A DNA stretch of 37,008 nucleotides from Flavobacteriales bacterium (GTDB lineage Bacteria > Bacteroidota > Bacteroidia > UBA10329): positions 68,242 through 105,249 of the forward strand of contig WGMW01000004.1 in assembly GCA_016124845.1 (NCBI GenBank), in the 5' to 3' direction. The notes beneath the pieces are model-generated. The model was not told the DNA's origin, ran no database searches, and was given only the letters and a program-made list of their open reading frames with translations. Both the position numbers and the translations under genes were made by a program. Positions 22,219-29,966 of this stretch are shown here, piece after piece; position 1 is the stretch's first letter; each line of letters begins with the position of its first letter.

Positions 22219-22710
22219 ATGAAAAAGTCAATGCTCATTGCGCTCTCTGTTGCGCTTCTCGCAACCGCTGCCTGCGGACAGAAAAGTGAAACCGCCCCGA
22301 AAGCTGTGGAGGCAGCTTTCCACAAGAAATTCCCTGATGCCCAAAATGCCAAGTGGGACAAGGAAAATGACAAAGAATGGGAAGCCGAATTCAAAATGAA
22401 CGGCAAGGAATATTCTGCCAATTTCCTGAACGATGGCACTTGGCAGGAGACGGAATATGAGATCAAACGGTCGGAGATTCCTGCCAGTGTTCAAAAAACG
22501 TTGGACACCGAATTTGCCGGCTACGACATTGAAGAGGCCGAGATCTCTGAGAAGAACGAAGGCACCTTCTACGAATTCGAACTGGAGAAAGGAGAGTCAG
22601 ACATAGAAGTGGCCATGGATGCAAATGGCAAAGTGGTGAAAAAGGAAGTGAAGGAGGAAGATGAACATGGAGATTCGGAAGACGATGAACATGACGAGGA
22701 TGATGATTGA
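22219..22710 (+). CDS. PepSY-like lipoprotein (copy 2)
   Basis: The 163-residue precursor is a tandem paralogue of the previous lipoprotein: lipobox LLATAAC at Cys19, then VEAAFHKKFPDAQNAKWDKE and WEAEFKMNGKEYSANFLNDG. The C-terminal ~25 residues are extremely acidic with histidines (EDEHGDSEDDEHDEDDD), which could bind cations. The first copy lacks the histidines. A strong terminator follows. Function unknown; the acidic tail suggests divalent metal or calcium binding, which is inference. Confidence 0.85.
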   Translation: MKKSMLIALSVALLATAACGQKSETAPKAVEAAFHKKFPDAQNAKWDKENDKEWEAEFKMNGKEYSANFLNDGTWQETEYEIKRSEIPASVQKTLDTEFAGYDIEEAEISEKNEGTFYEFELEKGESDIEVAMDANGKVVKKEVKEEDEHGDSEDDEHDEDDD

Positions 22711-22724
22711 TCAGAATTAATAGG

Positions 22725-22758
22725 AAGGCCGCAAATTCAAATGCGGCCTTTCTTTTTT
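22725..22758 (+). terminator. Rho-independent terminator after the PepSY-like genes
   Basis: A perfect 9-bp stem AAGGCCGCA (22725-22733) / TGCGGCCTT (22742-22750) with an 8-nt loop is followed by TCTTTTTT. It ends the two-component/PepSY transcription unit. An ATG inside the stem (22741) is not a credible start for the next gene. Confidence 0.9.
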
Positions 22759-22779
22759 CCGTCTACAAACACAATTTAC

Positions 22780-23532
22780 ATGAAAACGAAAGACCCAGCA
22801 CTGAATAAGGTCGCTTCCATTACGCTTGCCTTCTGGATAATGAAGGTGTTGGCCACCACTTTGGGAGAAACCACAGGCGACCTCTTGGCCATGACGCTCA
22901 ACATCGGCTACAGCGTCAGCCTCATCATCACCTCCATCGCGTTTCTGATATTCCTGTTCCTTCAATTGCGAGCCGATAAATTCCATACGGTGCTTTATTG
23001 GTTGGTTATTGTGGGAACAACCACGGTAGGCACGGAGATATCCGATTTCATGGACCGCACGTTGGGTCTGGGCTACACGTGGGGCTCCATCATTCTGCTT
23101 TCATCTCTTTTGGCCGTGCTGTTCTTCTGGCACAAGCGGGAAGCTGGCATCCGCGTCTTCCCAGTTACCGACAGGCGCGTGGAGCTTTATTACTGGTTGG
23201 CCATTCTCATCTCCAACAGTTTGGGTACCGCCTTTGGCGATTATCTGAGTGATGACATTGGACTGAGCTACGTGAACGGTGCGCTGGTCACGGCAGGCAT
23301 CATCGGTGTGGTGGCCGTGTTGCATTATTTCACCAAATTGAATGAAGTGCTGCTGTTCTGGATCGCCTTCATCTTTACCCGTCCGTTCGGGGCCACCTTT
23401 GGCGACCTGCTGACCAAACCGCTCGATAGCGGAGGACTGGATCTTGGAACCATTCCTGCCACACTTGTTACCGCATTATTGTTATCGGCATTGGTGGCTT
23501 ATACGCACAGGCGCCATGTGGCTGGCACGTAG
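22780..23532 (+). CDS. DUF347-repeat membrane protein (COG4705-like)
   Basis: The 250-residue integral membrane protein has about eight hydrophobic helices. Four internal repeats have a Gly/Thr-Gly-Asp core: TTLGETTGDLLAMTLNIGY, TTVGTEISDFMDRTLGLGY, NSLGTAFGDYLSDDIGLSY and RPFGATFGDLLTKPLDSGG. This is the 'repeat of unknown function' pattern (DUF347). The conserved Glu/Asp residues in membrane repeats suggest a transporter or metal-linked role, but none is established to my knowledge. The start at 22780 (MKTKDPALNK) is preferred because the only upstream ATG lies inside the terminator. Transcription must begin downstream of, or read through, that terminator. Confidence 0.82.
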   Translation: MKTKDPALNKVASITLAFWIMKVLATTLGETTGDLLAMTLNIGYSVSLIITSIAFLIFLFLQLRADKFHTVLYWLVIVGTTTVGTEISDFMDRTLGLGYTWGSIILLSSLLAVLFFWHKREAGIRVFPVTDRRVELYYWLAILISNSLGTAFGDYLSDDIGLSYVNGALVTAGIIGVVAVLHYFTKLNEVLLFWIAFIFTRPFGATFGDLLTKPLDSGGLDLGTIPATLVTALLLSALVAYTHRRHVAGT

Positions 23533-23544
23533 CTGATAATCTGC

Positions 23545-23562
23545 TTTTAAGCCAATTTTAAG
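23545..23562. promoter_or_regulatory. TTAA direct repeat, putative response-regulator box upstream of efflux operon
   Basis: TTTTAAG is repeated with CCAA between (23545-23551 and 23556-23562), an 11-bp period as expected for OmpR-family dimers binding one face of DNA. It lies 32 nt upstream of the TATCTTTG box, a usual activator position. A matching element (CTTAAAA twice, same period) is at 29849-29866. Confidence 0.6.
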
Positions 23563-23594
23563 TGCCAACCAAGACCAGAGAGCAATTGACATCG

Positions 23595-23602
23595 TATCTT
23601 TG
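23595..23602 (+). promoter_or_regulatory. -7 promoter box (TATCTTTG) for efflux operon
   Basis: TATCTTTG is a perfect TAnnTTTG box, 69 nt before the preferred ATG of the His-rich gene. No clear TTTG is visible about 20 bp upstream, consistent with an activator-dependent promoter served by the upstream TTAA repeats. Confidence 0.65.
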
Positions 23603-23671
23603 CATCGTCAGATCGGAACAAATAAGTTTGAACGACAGTTACACTTTGCGTGTTGAATACTTTTGCAAACC

Positions 23672-24151
23672 ATGCCGCTCTTTAAGCAAATAGGGTCTCT
23701 TTTTCTGCTACTGGTCTATTCGGTGGGAATTGTGCATGGCGCCATTCCACACATGCATTACGCGAATGAATTGAACATTCCTGTGTATGAACATGGAATG
23801 GAACACGGCAATCATCACCAGCATCACTTTCACGATGCCGATTACAGCGGAGACCATACGCATGTGCAGCATGAAGGTCATTTCGATAATGGCATAATGG
23901 ACATGCTCATTTGTATTCTCAGCGAATCGGATCACACGGACGTTGCCGAACTTTTTCTCTGTTCCAGGGCCAACGAGCTTTCCTTGGACGAGGCCAAGTT
24001 GCAACTGGCAGCTGTTCTGGTATCATTCGTTCCAACAAACCTTGAAGAAACTTCATCTAAAACGATTGCCTACACTCCGTGGGTTGATGGTCCTTACAAC
24101 TGCTCGCACATAAGTGCCGCCTCAAGACGAGGCCCTCCTTCCGTTTCCTGA
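23672..24151 (+). CDS. His-rich exported protein upstream of heavy-metal efflux genes
   Basis: The 159-residue protein has an N-terminal signal/TM segment (about residues 8-24, FLLLVYSVGIVHG). A His-dense stretch at ~27-70 (HGMEHGNHHQHHFHDADYSG, then DHTHVQHEGH) is an obvious transition-metal ligand cluster. It also has two cysteines (MLICIL, LFLCSR) and a basic C-terminus ending RRGPPSVS. I choose the ATG at 23672; an in-frame TTG at 23663 is an alternative. The family is not recognised, but location directly before czcA, under the putative metal-responsive promoter, suggests a periplasmic metal buffer or sensor. Its stop codon lies inside a predicted RNA stem (24144-24152). Confidence 0.72.
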   Translation: MPLFKQIGSLFLLLVYSVGIVHGAIPHMHYANELNIPVYEHGMEHGNHHQHHFHDADYSGDHTHVQHEGHFDNGIMDMLICILSESDHTDVAELFLCSRANELSLDEAKLQLAAVLVSFVPTNLEETSSKTIAYTPWVDGPYNCSHISAASRRGPPSVS

Positions 24152-24231
24152 TCCAGCGACCATTTCGCATGGTTGCGCCTTTGGCTTTTCCGCACTCGGA
24201 AGGGGCATTGAACCATTCATCCATCAGGAAA
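24144..24231 (+). promoter_or_regulatory. Predicted three-way RNA junction between His-rich gene and czcA
   Basis: P1 pairs TTTCCTGAT (24144-24152) with ATCAGGAAA (24223-24231). P2 is GCG-ACCAT/ATGGT-TG-CGC (24156-24178) with loop TTCGC. P3 is CTTTTCCG/CGGAAGGGG-type pairing (24185-24204, two G-U pairs). P1's left arm contains the stop codon of the upstream gene, and its right arm contains AGGA, 12 nt before the czcA ATG. No T-tract follows, so this is not a terminator. Confidence 0.5.
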
Positions 24232-24241
24232 TATTATTGAA

Positions 24242-27200
24242 ATGAACAGTATCATCCGTTTCTCTATTGAGAACAAACTTATTATCGGCCTTGCCATACT
24301 GGGTCTCATCGCTTGGGGCGGTTATTCGCTCTCGCAGCTTCCCATCGATGCGGTGCCCGACATTACCAACAATCAGGTGCAGGTGATCACCGTAACACCT
24401 TCGTTGGCCGCACAGGAGATCGAGCGGCTTATCACCTTTCCGGTAGAGCTTACCATGGCCACCATTCCAGGCATTGAAGAGGTGCGCTCCTTTTCCCGCT
24501 TCGGGTTATCGGTGGTCACCATCGTATTTGAAGAAGATGTGGACGTGTATTGGGCGCGGCAGCAGGTGAACGAACGGCTGACCGAGGCCAAAGCGCAGAT
24601 TCCGCAAGGAATTGGAAGTCCTGAGATGGCACCGCTTACCACAGGTTTGGGCGAAATATACCAGTATGTGGTGCACGCGGCAGAAGGCTACGAGGATCAG
24701 TATTCTGAGGTGGACCTTCGAACAATTCAGGATTGGATCATCAAACGGCAATTGCTGGGTACGCCCGGTGTGGCCGATGTGAGCAGTTTCGGAGGCGCGC
24801 TCAAGCAGTACGAGATCGCCATCGACCCAGAGAAGCTGCGCAGCATGAATGTGAGCATTTCCGAGGTCTTCTCGGCTTTGGAGAAGAACAACCAGAACAC
24901 AGGAGGCGCTTACATCGATAAGCAGCCGAACGCCTACTTTATTCGGAGTGAAGGCCTCGTTGGCAGCCTGGAAGACATTCGAAGCATTGTGATCAAGGGC
25001 AATCCTGCGGGCATTCCCATTCTGATCCGCGATGTGGCCGAGGTGAAGTTCGGAACCGCGCTGCGCTACGGTGCTTCTACCCGAAATGGCGAAGGCGAGG
25101 TGGTAAGTGCGTTGGTGATGATGTTGAAGGGCGAGAACTCGGCCAAGGTCATCGCCAATGTCAAAGAGCGCATGGAGCAGATCAAAAAAACGCTTCCCGA
25201 AGGTGTGGTCGTAGAGCCATTTCTTGACCGTACGCGCTTGGTGAACCGAGCCATCGGAACCGTGGAAAAGAACCTTGTGGAAGGAGCGCTCATCGTCATA
25301 TTCATTCTCATTCTACTTCTCGGAAACATCCGCGCAGGGCTGGTCGTGGCCTCGGTCATTCCGCTGGCCATGCTTTTTGCCTTGGGCATGATGAATCTCT
25401 TTGGTGTATCGGGCAACCTGATGAGCCTTGGGGCCATCGACTTTGGGCTGATCGTGGATGGCGCGGTGATCATTGTAGAGAGCATTGTTCACAGCATCAT
25501 GCACGGAAAGCTTTCGGGCAAGCTGACGCGGAAACAGATGGATGAACAGGTGTTCAACGCCACCACCAAGATCAGAAGTTCTGCCGCGTTCGGAGAGATC
25601 ATCATCCTGATCGTTTACCTGCCCATTCTGGCACTTGTGGGTGTGGAAGGCAAAATGTTCCGCCCCATGGCGCAGACCGTATCGTTCGCTATTCTCGGGG
25701 CCTTCATTCTGAGTTTGACCTACGTGCCAATGATGTCTGCGCTGTTCCTCAGCCGCAAAATGGAACAGAAAGAAAACATCTCCGACAGGATCATGCACTT
25801 CTTCCAGCGCATGTATTCGCCTGTCATAAACACGGGACTGAAACAGAAGAAAACCGTCATCGCAACGGCTGTGCTGCTGTTCGCGTTCAGCCTCTACACC
25901 TTCATGAACATGGGTGGAGAGTTTATTCCCACGTTGGATGAGGGCGATTTTGCCGTGGAAACACGTGTAATGACAGGCAGTTCGCTCACCGAAACCATTG
26001 ATGCGGCCACCAAGGCCGAAAAGCTCATTCTGGAGCGATTCCCCGAAGTGGAACAAGTGGTCGGTAAGATCGGTTCGGGTGAAATTCCTACCGACCCCAT
26101 GCCCATTGAAGCGTGCGATATGATGATCATTCTGAAAGACAAAGAAGAATGGGTGAGCGCGGACAGCCGTGAAGAACTGGCCAACAAGATGAGCGAGGCA
26201 CTAGCAGATATTCCTGGCGTCACATTCGGGTTCCTGCAACCTATTCAGATGCGGTTCAACGAACTGATGACAGGCGCACGTCAAGATGTGGTCATCAAGA
26301 TCTATGGCGAAGACCTGGACGTACTTTCAGACTACGCGAACCAAGTGGGAAAACTGGTCAAAACCGTGGATGGCGCTCAGGATCTGTACGTGGAACAGGT
26401 TACGGGATTGCCCCAGATCCAGATCGACTTCAACCGTGCGGAACTGGCCAAATATGGTCTGAACATTCAAGACGTGAATGCCGCCATTGAAACCGCATTT
26501 GCTGGCAAAAGCGCGGGCAAGGTCTACGAAGGTGAACGCAGATTCGACCTCGTTGTCCGACTGGATGACGAGCATCGTCACGACCTGGAAGATGTGAGAA
26601 ATCTCTTCATCAATACACCGGGCGGCCATCAGATCCCGTTGAACCAAGTGGCGGACATCAATTTCAAAGACGGTCCATCGCAGATACAACGCGATGACAC
26701 GAAACGAAGGATCATCATCGGTTTCAACGTGCGTAACCGCGATGTGGAAAGCATTGTGGCCGAGATCAAAGAGAAGGTCGATCGGAACATCGATTTCCCA
26801 ACGGGATATTACCCAACGTATGGTGGGCAGTTCGAAAACCTGGTGGAAGCGCGCCAACGGTTGTCCATTGCGGTACCTGTAGCGTTGCTACTGATCTTCG
26901 TCCTGCTTTTCTTCACGTTCCGTTCCATCAAACAGTCGCTGCTCATCTTCACAGCCATTCCGCTGTCGGCCATCGGAGGCATCTTTGCGCTGTATCTGCG
27001 CGATATGCCGTTCAGCATCTCGGCAGGTGTCGGATTCATTGCGCTGTTCGGTGTGGCAGTTCTCAACGGAATTGTCCTCATCGGTGAGTTCAACCGCTTG
27101 AAAGAACAAGGCGTGACCGACCTGCACGAACGCGTGCTGAAAGGAACCAGAGTGCGTCTGCGCCCCGTAATGATGACCGCGTTGGTGGCCTCGTTCGGCT

Positions 27201-28594
27201 TTCTGCCGATGGCACTATCAACCTCCTCAGGTGCGGAAGTGCAACGCCCGCTGGCAACCGTGGTTATCGGGGGGCTCATCTCTGCTACGCTACTGACGCT
27301 GCTGGTACTTCCTGTGCTTTACATCTATTTCGAAAAAGGATTCGGCCGTTCGGCCAAGATGGCTGCCAATGCGTTGATCATCGGTATGATGCTGCTTCCA
27401 TCGCTATCACAGGCACAGAATGGCCTAACGCTGGAAACGGCCATTGAACAGGCATTGCAGAACAATCCGACCATGCGCTCCGCAAAGCTGGATGTGGAAA
27501 GGAACATGCAGCTCAAGAAAACGGCCTCCGACATCGGTAAAACGCAGGTCAGTTGGCAGCACGGGCAATACAACAGCATCTACAGCAACGACAATTACAT
27601 CGGGGTTTCACAGAACTTCGCTTTCCCCACGGTGTATGCCAAGAATGCGGGGCTGGCCAATGCCAACATCGAAAGCAGCCGCTTGCAACAGCAAATGACG
27701 GAGAATGAACTGGCAACACGCGTAAAATCGGCTTGGTATCAGTTGATGAACGCACAGGCCAAACGGCAACTCTATCATCGGCTGGACAGCCTTTTCGCTG
27801 ATTTTGCGAATGCTGCGCAGATCCGTTACGCAACGGGTGAGAGCAGTCTGCTGGAAAAGACCACGGCCGAAACGCAACTGATGGAAGTACGCAACCAACT
27901 GCAAATGGCAGAAGCAGACGTGGAAATCGCCACTTCGCAACTTCAAACGCTACTCAATTCAGATCAACCGCTTGCTGACATCCAAACAAATCCAACCAAG
28001 CGAGAACTGGAAACCGCGTTGGACAGTTCGGGTGTCTCGAAAAACCCCGCTCTTGCCTTTTCGCAACAGCAGATAAAGGTTTGGGAGAAGACGCAATCTC
28101 TCGAAAAGGCCAAGTTGCTGCCCGACATCAGCATTGGATATTTCAACCAATCGCTGATCGGTGACCAGACCGTGAACGGGGTCGATCAGTTCTTCGGGCC
28201 AAGCAAGCGGTTTCAGGGATTTCAGGTCGGTGTGGCCATTCCGTTGTGGCTCCGACCGCACGTGGCGAAGGTGCAGGCGGCTGGCACCAAAGCCAAAATG
28301 GCCGAGGCGGACCATGAGAACTATCAGAACAACTTGGAAGGCGAGTACGCACAGGCCGTGCAGCAGTATCTGAAGTATAAAAGCAGCTTGGAGTATTACG
28401 AGAACACGGCTCTGAAACAATCGGACCTGATGCTGGAAAACGCGCAAAGTGCTTTCCGAAATGGGGCCATCGGCTACGTGGAATATGTGCAGGCCATCCA
28501 TCAATCCATGACCATTAAAAATGCGTGGCTCGATGCGCTGAACGGCTACAATCAGGCGGTCGTCCACATCGAATACCTCGCAGGAATCAAATAA
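24242..28594 (+). CDS. czcA: CzcA/CusA-family heavy-metal RND efflux pump fused to TolC-like outer-membrane factor
   Basis: The 1450-residue protein joins two parts. Residues 1-~1035 are a complete HME-type RND pump with 12 TM segments, N-terminal SIENKLIIGLAILGLIAWGG, a TM4 motif SLGAIDFGLIVDGAVIIVES with proton-relay acids (CzcA-like rather than CusA-like), and periplasmic porter domains. From M1040 a signal-peptide-like segment (NALIIGMMLLPSLSQAQN, predicted cut after A1058) leads into a TolC/OMF-type domain (~1060-1450) with long coiled-coil helices and YARQ-like repeats. The substrate is likely Co/Zn/Cd. RND-OMF fusions occur in Bacteroidota. It is followed 24 nt later by the adaptor gene, so pump, channel and adaptor are co-expressed. 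Confidence 0.92.
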   Translation: MNSIIRFSIENKLIIGLAILGLIAWGGYSLSQLPIDAVPDITNNQVQVITVTPSLAAQEIERLITFPVELTMATIPGIEEVRSFSRFGLSVVTIVFEEDVDVYWARQQVNERLTEAKAQIPQGIGSPEMAPLTTGLGEIYQYVVHAAEGYEDQYSEVDLRTIQDWIIKRQLLGTPGVADVSSFGGALKQYEIAIDPEKLRSMNVSISEVFSALEKNNQNTGGAYIDKQPNAYFIRSEGLVGSLEDIRSIVIKGNPAGIPILIRDVAEVKFGTALRYGASTRNGEGEVVSALVMMLKGENSAKVIANVKERMEQIKKTLPEGVVVEPFLDRTRLVNRAIGTVEKNLVEGALIVIFILILLLGNIRAGLVVASVIPLAMLFALGMMNLFGVSGNLMSLGAIDFGLIVDGAVIIVESIVHSIMHGKLSGKLTRKQMDEQVFNATTKIRSSAAFGEIIILIVYLPILALVGVEGKMFRPMAQTVSFAILGAFILSLTYVPMMSALFLSRKMEQKENISDRIMHFFQRMYSPVINTGLKQKKTVIATAVLLFAFSLYTFMNMGGEFIPTLDEGDFAVETRVMTGSSLTETIDAATKAEKLILERFPEVEQVVGKIGSGEIPTDPMPIEACDMMIILKDKEEWVSADSREELANKMSEALADIPGVTFGFLQPIQMRFNELMTGARQDVVIKIYGEDLDVLSDYANQVGKLVKTVDGAQDLYVEQVTGLPQIQIDFNRAELAKYGLNIQDVNAAIETAFAGKSAGKVYEGERRFDLVVRLDDEHRHDLEDVRNLFINTPGGHQIPLNQVADINFKDGPSQIQRDDTKRRIIIGFNVRNRDVESIVAEIKEKVDRNIDFPTGYYPTYGGQFENLVEARQRLSIAVPVALLLIFVLLFFTFRSIKQSLLIFTAIPLSAIGGIFALYLRDMPFSISAGVGFIALFGVAVLNGIVLIGEFNRLKEQGVTDLHERVLKGTRVRLRPVMMTALVASFGFLPMALSTSSGAEVQRPLATVVIGGLISATLLTLLVLPVLYIYFEKGFGRSAKMAANALIIGMMLLPSLSQAQNGLTLETAIEQALQNNPTMRSAKLDVERNMQLKKTASDIGKTQVSWQHGQYNSIYSNDNYIGVSQNFAFPTVYAKNAGLANANIESSRLQQQMTENELATRVKSAWYQLMNAQAKRQLYHRLDSLFADFANAAQIRYATGESSLLEKTTAETQLMEVRNQLQMAEADVEIATSQLQTLLNSDQPLADIQTNPTKRELETALDSSGVSKNPALAFSQQQIKVWEKTQSLEKAKLLPDISIGYFNQSLIGDQTVNGVDQFFGPSKRFQGFQVGVAIPLWLRPHVAKVQAAGTKAKMAEADHENYQNNLEGEYAQAVQQYLKYKSSLEYYENTALKQSDLMLENAQSAFRNGAIGYVEYVQAIHQSMTIKNAWLDALNGYNQAVVHIEYLAGIK

Positions 28595-28618
28595 ATCCAT
28601 TCAGAAGAAATTTCAATC

Positions 28619-29833
28619 ATGAACACGATCACATCAACATACAGAACACTCACCAGAGCGATTTTCCTCACGCTCATTTCAAGCGTTATCTTTTTATCAT
28701 CCTGCAAGCAGGAAGCAGAGAAACCTGCCGAAGAACCAACGGTGCAGGAAGACCATCCACAACACGAAAACCTTGTTCAATTCACCGAAGCGCAATACAA
28801 CATGGCGGGAATTGAAATTGGCAAGATCGAGCAGCGAATCCTCAGCAATGTGCTGAAGGTGAATGGCGTTCTGAGCGCTCCGCCTCAGAATCTCATCAGC
28901 GTTTCGGCCCCGATGGGCGGATTTGTGAAAAACACCGATCTGCTGCAAGGCATGCGCGTCAGCAAAGGACAGGTGTTGGCCGTTCTGGAGCATCCCGATT
29001 ACGTGCAGTTGCAGGAGGATTACCTGAACAAGAAAAGCAAGCTGCAATACTTGGAACAGGAATTCAAACGGCAGGAAAAGCTGCGCGAGGAGAATGTGAA
29101 CGCGGCCAAAGTTTACGAACAGACCAAGGCCGATTACCACAGCATGGCAGCACAGGTGAAGGGATTGAAGGAAAAGCTCGCCATCATTGGTATTGAAGCA
29201 GATGAACTGACGGAAGAGAATCTGTCACGAAAGATCAACATCTACTCGCCTATTTCGGGCTACGTTTCTGAAGTGAATGTGAACATCGGCAAATATGTGA
29301 ACCCATTGGATGTGATGTTCGAGATCGTGGATACCGAGCATCTTCATGCCGAACTTACGGTGTACGAGAAAGACGTGGTGAAACTGCGCATCGGTCAGAA
29401 CATCCGTTTCACGCTTCCGAACCAAAGCGAGAAAGAACGGTTGGCGTCTGTTTACCTGATTGGTAGAAAGATCGATGCGGACCGTTCTGTTCGTGTTCAT
29501 GCCCACTTGGAGAAGGAAGATACCGACCTACTGCCTGGCATGTACATCAATGCGCAAATTGAACTGAGCGACAATAAGGTGAATGCCGTACCAGATGAAG
29601 CCATCGTCATGTCGGGTGGCAAGAACTACGTTTACATTGTGGAAAATACGCAGAATGAGGGTGATTACACGTTTCACATGACAGAAGTTCAGAAAGGCGC
29701 TGTGGAAGATGGGTATACAGAGATCTCGTTCTTGGAAAACATGGACACGAAGGACGTGCAACTGGTAACCAAAGGCGCGTTCTCAGTTCTTGCCAAAATG
29801 AAGAATACCGAGGAGGAAGACGGTGGGCATTGA
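28619..29833 (+). CDS. czcB: Efflux RND periplasmic adaptor lipoprotein (CzcB/CusB-like)
   Basis: The 404-residue lipoprotein precursor (lipobox FLSSC, Cys near residue 29) is a membrane-fusion protein. It has a lipoyl-type half-motif (VSAPMGGFVKNTDLLQGMRVSKG), a coiled-coil hairpin (~120-185, YLNKKSKLQYLEQEFKRQEK), a second lipoyl half (IYSPISGYVSEVNVNIGKYV), and beta-barrel and membrane-proximal domains. It links the RND pump to the OMF across the periplasm. It lies 24 nt after the pump gene. The N-terminal mature region is acidic with a few His (EEPTVQEDHPQHENLVQF), a possible metal-capture segment. Confidence 0.92.
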   Translation: MNTITSTYRTLTRAIFLTLISSVIFLSSCKQEAEKPAEEPTVQEDHPQHENLVQFTEAQYNMAGIEIGKIEQRILSNVLKVNGVLSAPPQNLISVSAPMGGFVKNTDLLQGMRVSKGQVLAVLEHPDYVQLQEDYLNKKSKLQYLEQEFKRQEKLREENVNAAKVYEQTKADYHSMAAQVKGLKEKLAIIGIEADELTEENLSRKINIYSPISGYVSEVNVNIGKYVNPLDVMFEIVDTEHLHAELTVYEKDVVKLRIGQNIRFTLPNQSEKERLASVYLIGRKIDADRSVRVHAHLEKEDTDLLPGMYINAQIELSDNKVNAVPDEAIVMSGGKNYVYIVENTQNEGDYTFHMTEVQKGAVEDGYTEISFLENMDTKDVQLVTKGAFSVLAKMKNTEEEDGGH

Positions 29834-29848
29834 GTGCAGGGATCGTCT

Positions 29849-29866
29849 CTTAAAATCATCTTAAAA
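29849..29866. promoter_or_regulatory. TTAA direct repeat, putative response-regulator box upstream of T9SS gene
   Basis: CTTAAAA is repeated with TCAT between (29849-29855 and 29860-29866), an 11-bp period. It is the reverse complement of the TTTTAAG repeat before the efflux operon. A CATCGAATCTTTA stretch at 29898-29910, 32 nt downstream, resembles the CATCGTATCTTTG promoter region of the efflux operon. Confidence 0.55.
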
Positions 29867-29966
29867 AACATGGCCCTGGGTAGATTTCTTCTGAGAACAT
29901 CGAATCTTTACTGAACTGTTTCGGTCGCTATCCGAGATGATGATGTTTAATTATCAATCTTAATTC

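Noticed and set aside
22741-22779. Start of the DUF347 protein at 22741
   Set aside because: That ATG lies inside the stem of a strong terminator, and the first 13 residues are unlike a family start; the ATG at 22780 is preferred.
24144-24231. A known metal riboswitch class (for example czcD/NiCo) before czcA
   Set aside because: The three-way layout does not match the four-helix NiCo consensus I know, and no conserved core sequences were recognised.
25066-27279. Long reverse-strand ORFs under the RND pump gene
   Set aside because: They are antisense shadows with low-complexity, unfamily-like translations; the forward frame is a full pump.
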